Positions 61,256 to 64,000 of a stretch of 64,000 bases of DNA are shown here, piece after piece. The DNA is taken from positions 2,076,001 to 2,140,000 of the forward strand of contig BSWB01000008.1 in NCBI GenBank assembly GCA_033239125.1. The letters are read 5' to 3'. Under the pieces are notes generated by a model. That model was given only the letters and a program-made list of their open reading frames with translations, made no database searches and was not told the origin of the DNA. Made by a program: the position numbers and the translations under genes. Source of the DNA: Fagopyrum homotropicum. Taxonomy: Eukaryota; Streptophyta; Magnoliopsida; Caryophyllales; Polygonaceae. The number at the start of each line of letters is the position of its first letter. Position 1 is the first letter of the stretch.

Positions 61256-62328
61256 CTAAGAGTTGTATTTAAGAAATGAAGATTAAGGATAAAAATTTGG
61301 AATGAAAGTCATGGTCTTGCAAAGAACGCCCAATCAATATTAAAACTGAATTGACAAACAAAAAGGGAAAAAGCAAACTTGATTCAATCTAGTTGATGAA
61401 AACTCAAAACTTCAGCCTTAATCCTCCTTCAAGTCGGTGGCAATGGATGTTCTTGAAGATTTCCGGATGCAATCTAGAGCGATTGAATCAAGAACCAAAT
61501 GAAGAGTGAAGAACATGTCTAGGGAAAGAGGAAGAACACGGTTGAGATTTGTAGAACTAATGCTGAAAGCATATTATGTGTTGGATAATCGAATAATATT
61601 GGCAACTTATGCACAATATTGTTCAATTGTAAGCTAAAGAAATACAAAAAGTATGATCTTCCACTGTACTACTAGTTAGGGTTTGAAGAATGTTAATCCA
61701 ACAAGGAAGATAGTTTATTTAATGCTAAAAATGAGATAATATATCTTAACTCCCAAAATAATAAATTAACAAATTAGCTAAAATAATAAAGGAGAGCATA
61801 TAATTGTTGGTTAATTGTCGGAAACAACCTGTTAAAAGGGGTCAATTGCACTTGACCACACCTTAAATGCTTAATTGCCTAGGACCACCCGTTAAATGCA
61901 CCCCGTAAGTAGATTAACACCCTCCCAGATCTGTTAGTTTTATTGTCAATGGGTCACACTTTTAATTATTTTTATTATTATCCTAGTAAACCAACACGGT
62001 TAGTTATTATTATTATTGTGACGGAACCGAACCGGATTTTGTTTTAAATGAACCCAAACCCAAGCCTTTCTTCTACTTTTATGGAATTTATTGCAGTTCT
62101 TAAGGGAGATTTCTAGCTTGTGATGTTCATGTGATTCAGTCTTCGAATCTATCGAGTTTCAATTTCACATTCTTCGTTGATGAATTTGATGAATTTACGT
62201 TTATATATATGCAATACATTATATGAAATTATTATTTTGATAAGAAATCGGTCAGAGGCACTTGAAAATCTACCCTCATTCGCCCATCAAGATCTTCTCC
62301 CCCAAATTCTCCTTCCCTTGAGAAAAAC
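61256..62328. other. Intergenic AT-rich DNA upstream of a PEX7 fragment
   Basis: No gene is supported. A short TTATTATTATTA run lies at about 62005. An ATG-initiated frame at 62177 overlaps the PEX7 fragment in another register and is not a gene. Confidence 0.45.
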
Positions 62329-62616
62329 ATGCCGGTCTTCAAAACTTCTTTTAGTGGCTACTTGGTCAAGTTCAACCCATTCTATGAGCACAATTTGGCC
62401 GTCGCTACCTTCCAAAACGTCGGCATCCTCAACAATGGCCGCATTCACGTCCTCGACCTATCTCTTGCCCTTGAATCCTCAACTCCCGTCACCGAGCTTT
62501 CTTTCTTCAACACCGCTGATGGCACCTACAACCTCTCTTGGTCAGAATCCACAACTCCCTCCTTGTCGCTATAGTCGTTGACAAATCCCTCAAGATCTAT
62601 GACCAATAACTTCCTC
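62329..62616 (+). pseudogene. 5' fragment of PEX7 (PTS2 receptor), frameshifted
   Basis: PEX7 is a WD40 protein that imports PTS2-tagged proteins into peroxisomes. The frame opens MPVFKTSFSGYLVKFNPFYE and continues LAVATFQNVGILNNGRIHVL and NLSWSES, which is clearly the PEX7 N-terminus. At about 62543 the frame shifts. The expected continuation (LLVAIVVDKSLKIYD) is read in the next register to about 62606 and then stops. No later WD repeats follow. Only about a quarter of the usual length (roughly 315 residues) remains, so this is a truncated duplicate. Confidence 0.85.
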
Positions 62617-63184
62617 TTCTCAGCTTTCACTACCACCCATTAACTTCGTTTTCATCATTTGAACAACCAATCCCATAAGATAATCCGTCATATTCTAATT
62701 TATTGATCTTAAGGCAATCAACAACTGTATTCAATTCTTCAGTAGCCATTATATCATCAACCCATAGGAGGAGGTCATATGAGCAAATGCAAACAATACC
62801 ACTTGACTATAAACTACTACTACTTGAAATTGAGCACCTAAGAGGCAAGACAAAAGTTTAAAGATAAATTAAAGAAAACTATATCAATTGAAACTGAAAT
62901 AAATGAAACATTTGAAAACCACCAGCATGTCCAAAGGCCGTTGCCGTTGATGCTTGCCTTTGATGACCGGATTCTAACAATACAAGAAGAATGAAGAGAT
63001 ACAATCTGATACGCAGTAGAACCAAATATGAAAACAATTGGCATTCACATACCCTAGAAAACCTATTTGAATTCGTAGTCGGAGGATGAGAAGAACTATC
63101 CAAAGGCCGCCGCTTTTGTTTCCCTTCGATCTCTTCTTTCGTTTAATTTCTATTTTTTTTAATTAAATGAAATTTGGTTTGGTT

Positions 63185-63186
<2 letters not shown>
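62617..63186. other. Intergenic DNA with a possible copia RT scrap
   Basis: On the minus strand at about 62710-62790, SYDLLLWVDDIMATEELN resembles the copia RT catalytic box (LLLYVDD). It is too short for a firm call, and the rest is unassigned. Confidence 0.3.
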
Positions 63187-63187
<1 letters not shown>

Positions 63188-63235
<48 letters not shown>

Positions 63236-63246
63236 GAAGAAGAAGC
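63188..63246. repeat. (TAA)n plus (GAA)n compound microsatellite
   Basis: About 15 TAA units are followed by four GAA units. They directly abut the truncated start of the non-LTR RT at about 63247. Confidence 0.95.
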
Positions 63247-64000
63247 ATCCAACACTTGTTGGATGCTCTTGGTGGTGGGGCTGTTGCTATTGCTGATGAT
63301 CTGGTTGAGTCGGTTTCTGGGGTGTTTAACCTTTTCTTTAGGGGTTGTTGCCCGAACACCCTTAGTGAGTATATTGCTAGCGCTCCTCTTACGCCTCTCC
63401 TTGAACCGGGAGGCGGGATTCGCCCTATTGCTGTTGGCTCTATTTGGAGGCGTATTGTATCTAAAGTTGCGGCTTCTGTTATCGGTAAGTCCCTTGGACC
63501 TTATTTTGAGGACGCTCAGTTCGGGGTTGGGGTTTCGGGCTGCGGGGAGGCTGTTTTGCATGCGGTCAATCGGTTAGTGGAATCTCAGGGTGAAGATGAT
63601 AGTATTTCCATGCTTCTGGTCGATTTCAAGAATGCTTTTAATCTCGTGGATCACACTTCTATGATTTCTCAGGTCCAACAGGTTTGCCCCGCCATTTCTC
63701 CTTGGGTTGAGTTTTGTTATGCCCGCCCTGCACGTCTGTATTATGGAGAGCATGTCCTTTATTCTTGTAAGGGTGTTCAACAAGGAGACCCTCTTGGCCC
63801 GTTGCTTTTCTCGTTGGTCCTCCATCCCCTTATCCGAAAAATTTCGGATTGTTGCCGGTAAAAGCTTAATGCTTGGTACCTTGATGATGGGACGTTGATT
63901 GGTGATACCCTGATGGTCAGTAAGACGCTTGACATCATCAGGTCGGATGGTCCCACACTTGGTTTGTACCTTAATATTGGTAAAACGGAGATCTTTTAGC
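63247..64000 (+). pseudogene. Plant non-LTR retrotransposon reverse transcriptase, 5'-truncated
   Basis: The plus-strand frame begins mid-domain and runs to the window edge with two in-frame stops (TAA at 63859, TAG at about 63996). RT blocks in order: GGGIRPIAVGSIWRR, LLVDFKNAFNLVD (first catalytic Asp), GVQQGDPLGPLLFSL, WYLDDGTLIGD (catalytic DD), LNIGKTEIF. The YLDD box and the GGGIRPIAV entry place it with the family whose C-terminal part is at 22034-22975. They separate it from the L1 copies at 28-31 kb and 58-60 kb, which have FVDD/FADD-type boxes. The element continues beyond the window. Confidence 0.85.

Overview
The window is nuclear DNA from a plant, most likely a eudicot. The evidence is plant-type introns, a plant L-lactate dehydrogenase, the plant-specific chromatin protein ASI1/IBM2, a PEX7 fragment, Ty3/gypsy chromoviruses primed by initiator-Met tRNA, and L1-type LINEs. 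The sequence is AT-rich and dominated by nested transposable elements. The species cannot be named from the sequence. Only two genes look intact: LDH at 25.76-27.29 kb and an ASI1-like gene at about 44.7-55.8 kb, both on the plus strand.

Layout. 0-5 kb: tandem duplications, one copy of a dispersed repeat family, and a possible LTR with a copia-like remnant. 6.6-10.6 kb: a long inverted repeat whose interior received a 2,970-bp solo LTR with a perfect 5-bp target duplication. 11.1-11.4 kb: a 25-bp minisatellite. 11.4-20.6 kb: a minus-strand Ty3/gypsy element (E1) with both LTRs, a PBS, a four-knuckle gag and decayed pol. 22.0-23.0 kb: the C-terminal part of an unusual plant non-LTR retrotransposon. 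25.7-27.4 kb: LDH. 28.2-31.4 kb: a decayed L1 LINE split by a dispersed repeat. 32.6-43.1 kb: an old gypsy pol split by a young 8.7-kb chromovirus (E2), with a perfect CCTTG target duplication. 44.15-44.58 kb: a CpG-rich, hAT-like stretch just upstream of the ASI1 promoter. 44.7-55.8 kb: ASI1 with ten coding exons. 58.4-60.5 kb: a second L1 fragment. 62.33-62.62 kb: a frameshifted PEX7 fragment. 63.25-64.0 kb: the reverse-transcriptase part of the same non-LTR family seen at 22 kb.

How the parts relate. LDH (pyruvate/lactate, NADH, cytosol) is an ordinary stand-alone gene. ASI1 orthologues allow full-length transcription through introns that carry heterochromatin. Here the gene itself has two large introns with repeats and sits beside CpG-rich transposon-like DNA, so self-regulation is worth testing. 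The LTR elements share LTR modules in a mosaic way. Two distinct gypsy copies carry the same in-frame TAG beside the RT catalytic box, consistent with recurrent CHG-methylation decay. I found no CRISPR array, operon, rRNA or convincing tRNA gene. I saw no clearly new biological system; the most interesting items are the ASI1 locus and the non-LTR lineage with an endonuclease-like C-terminus.
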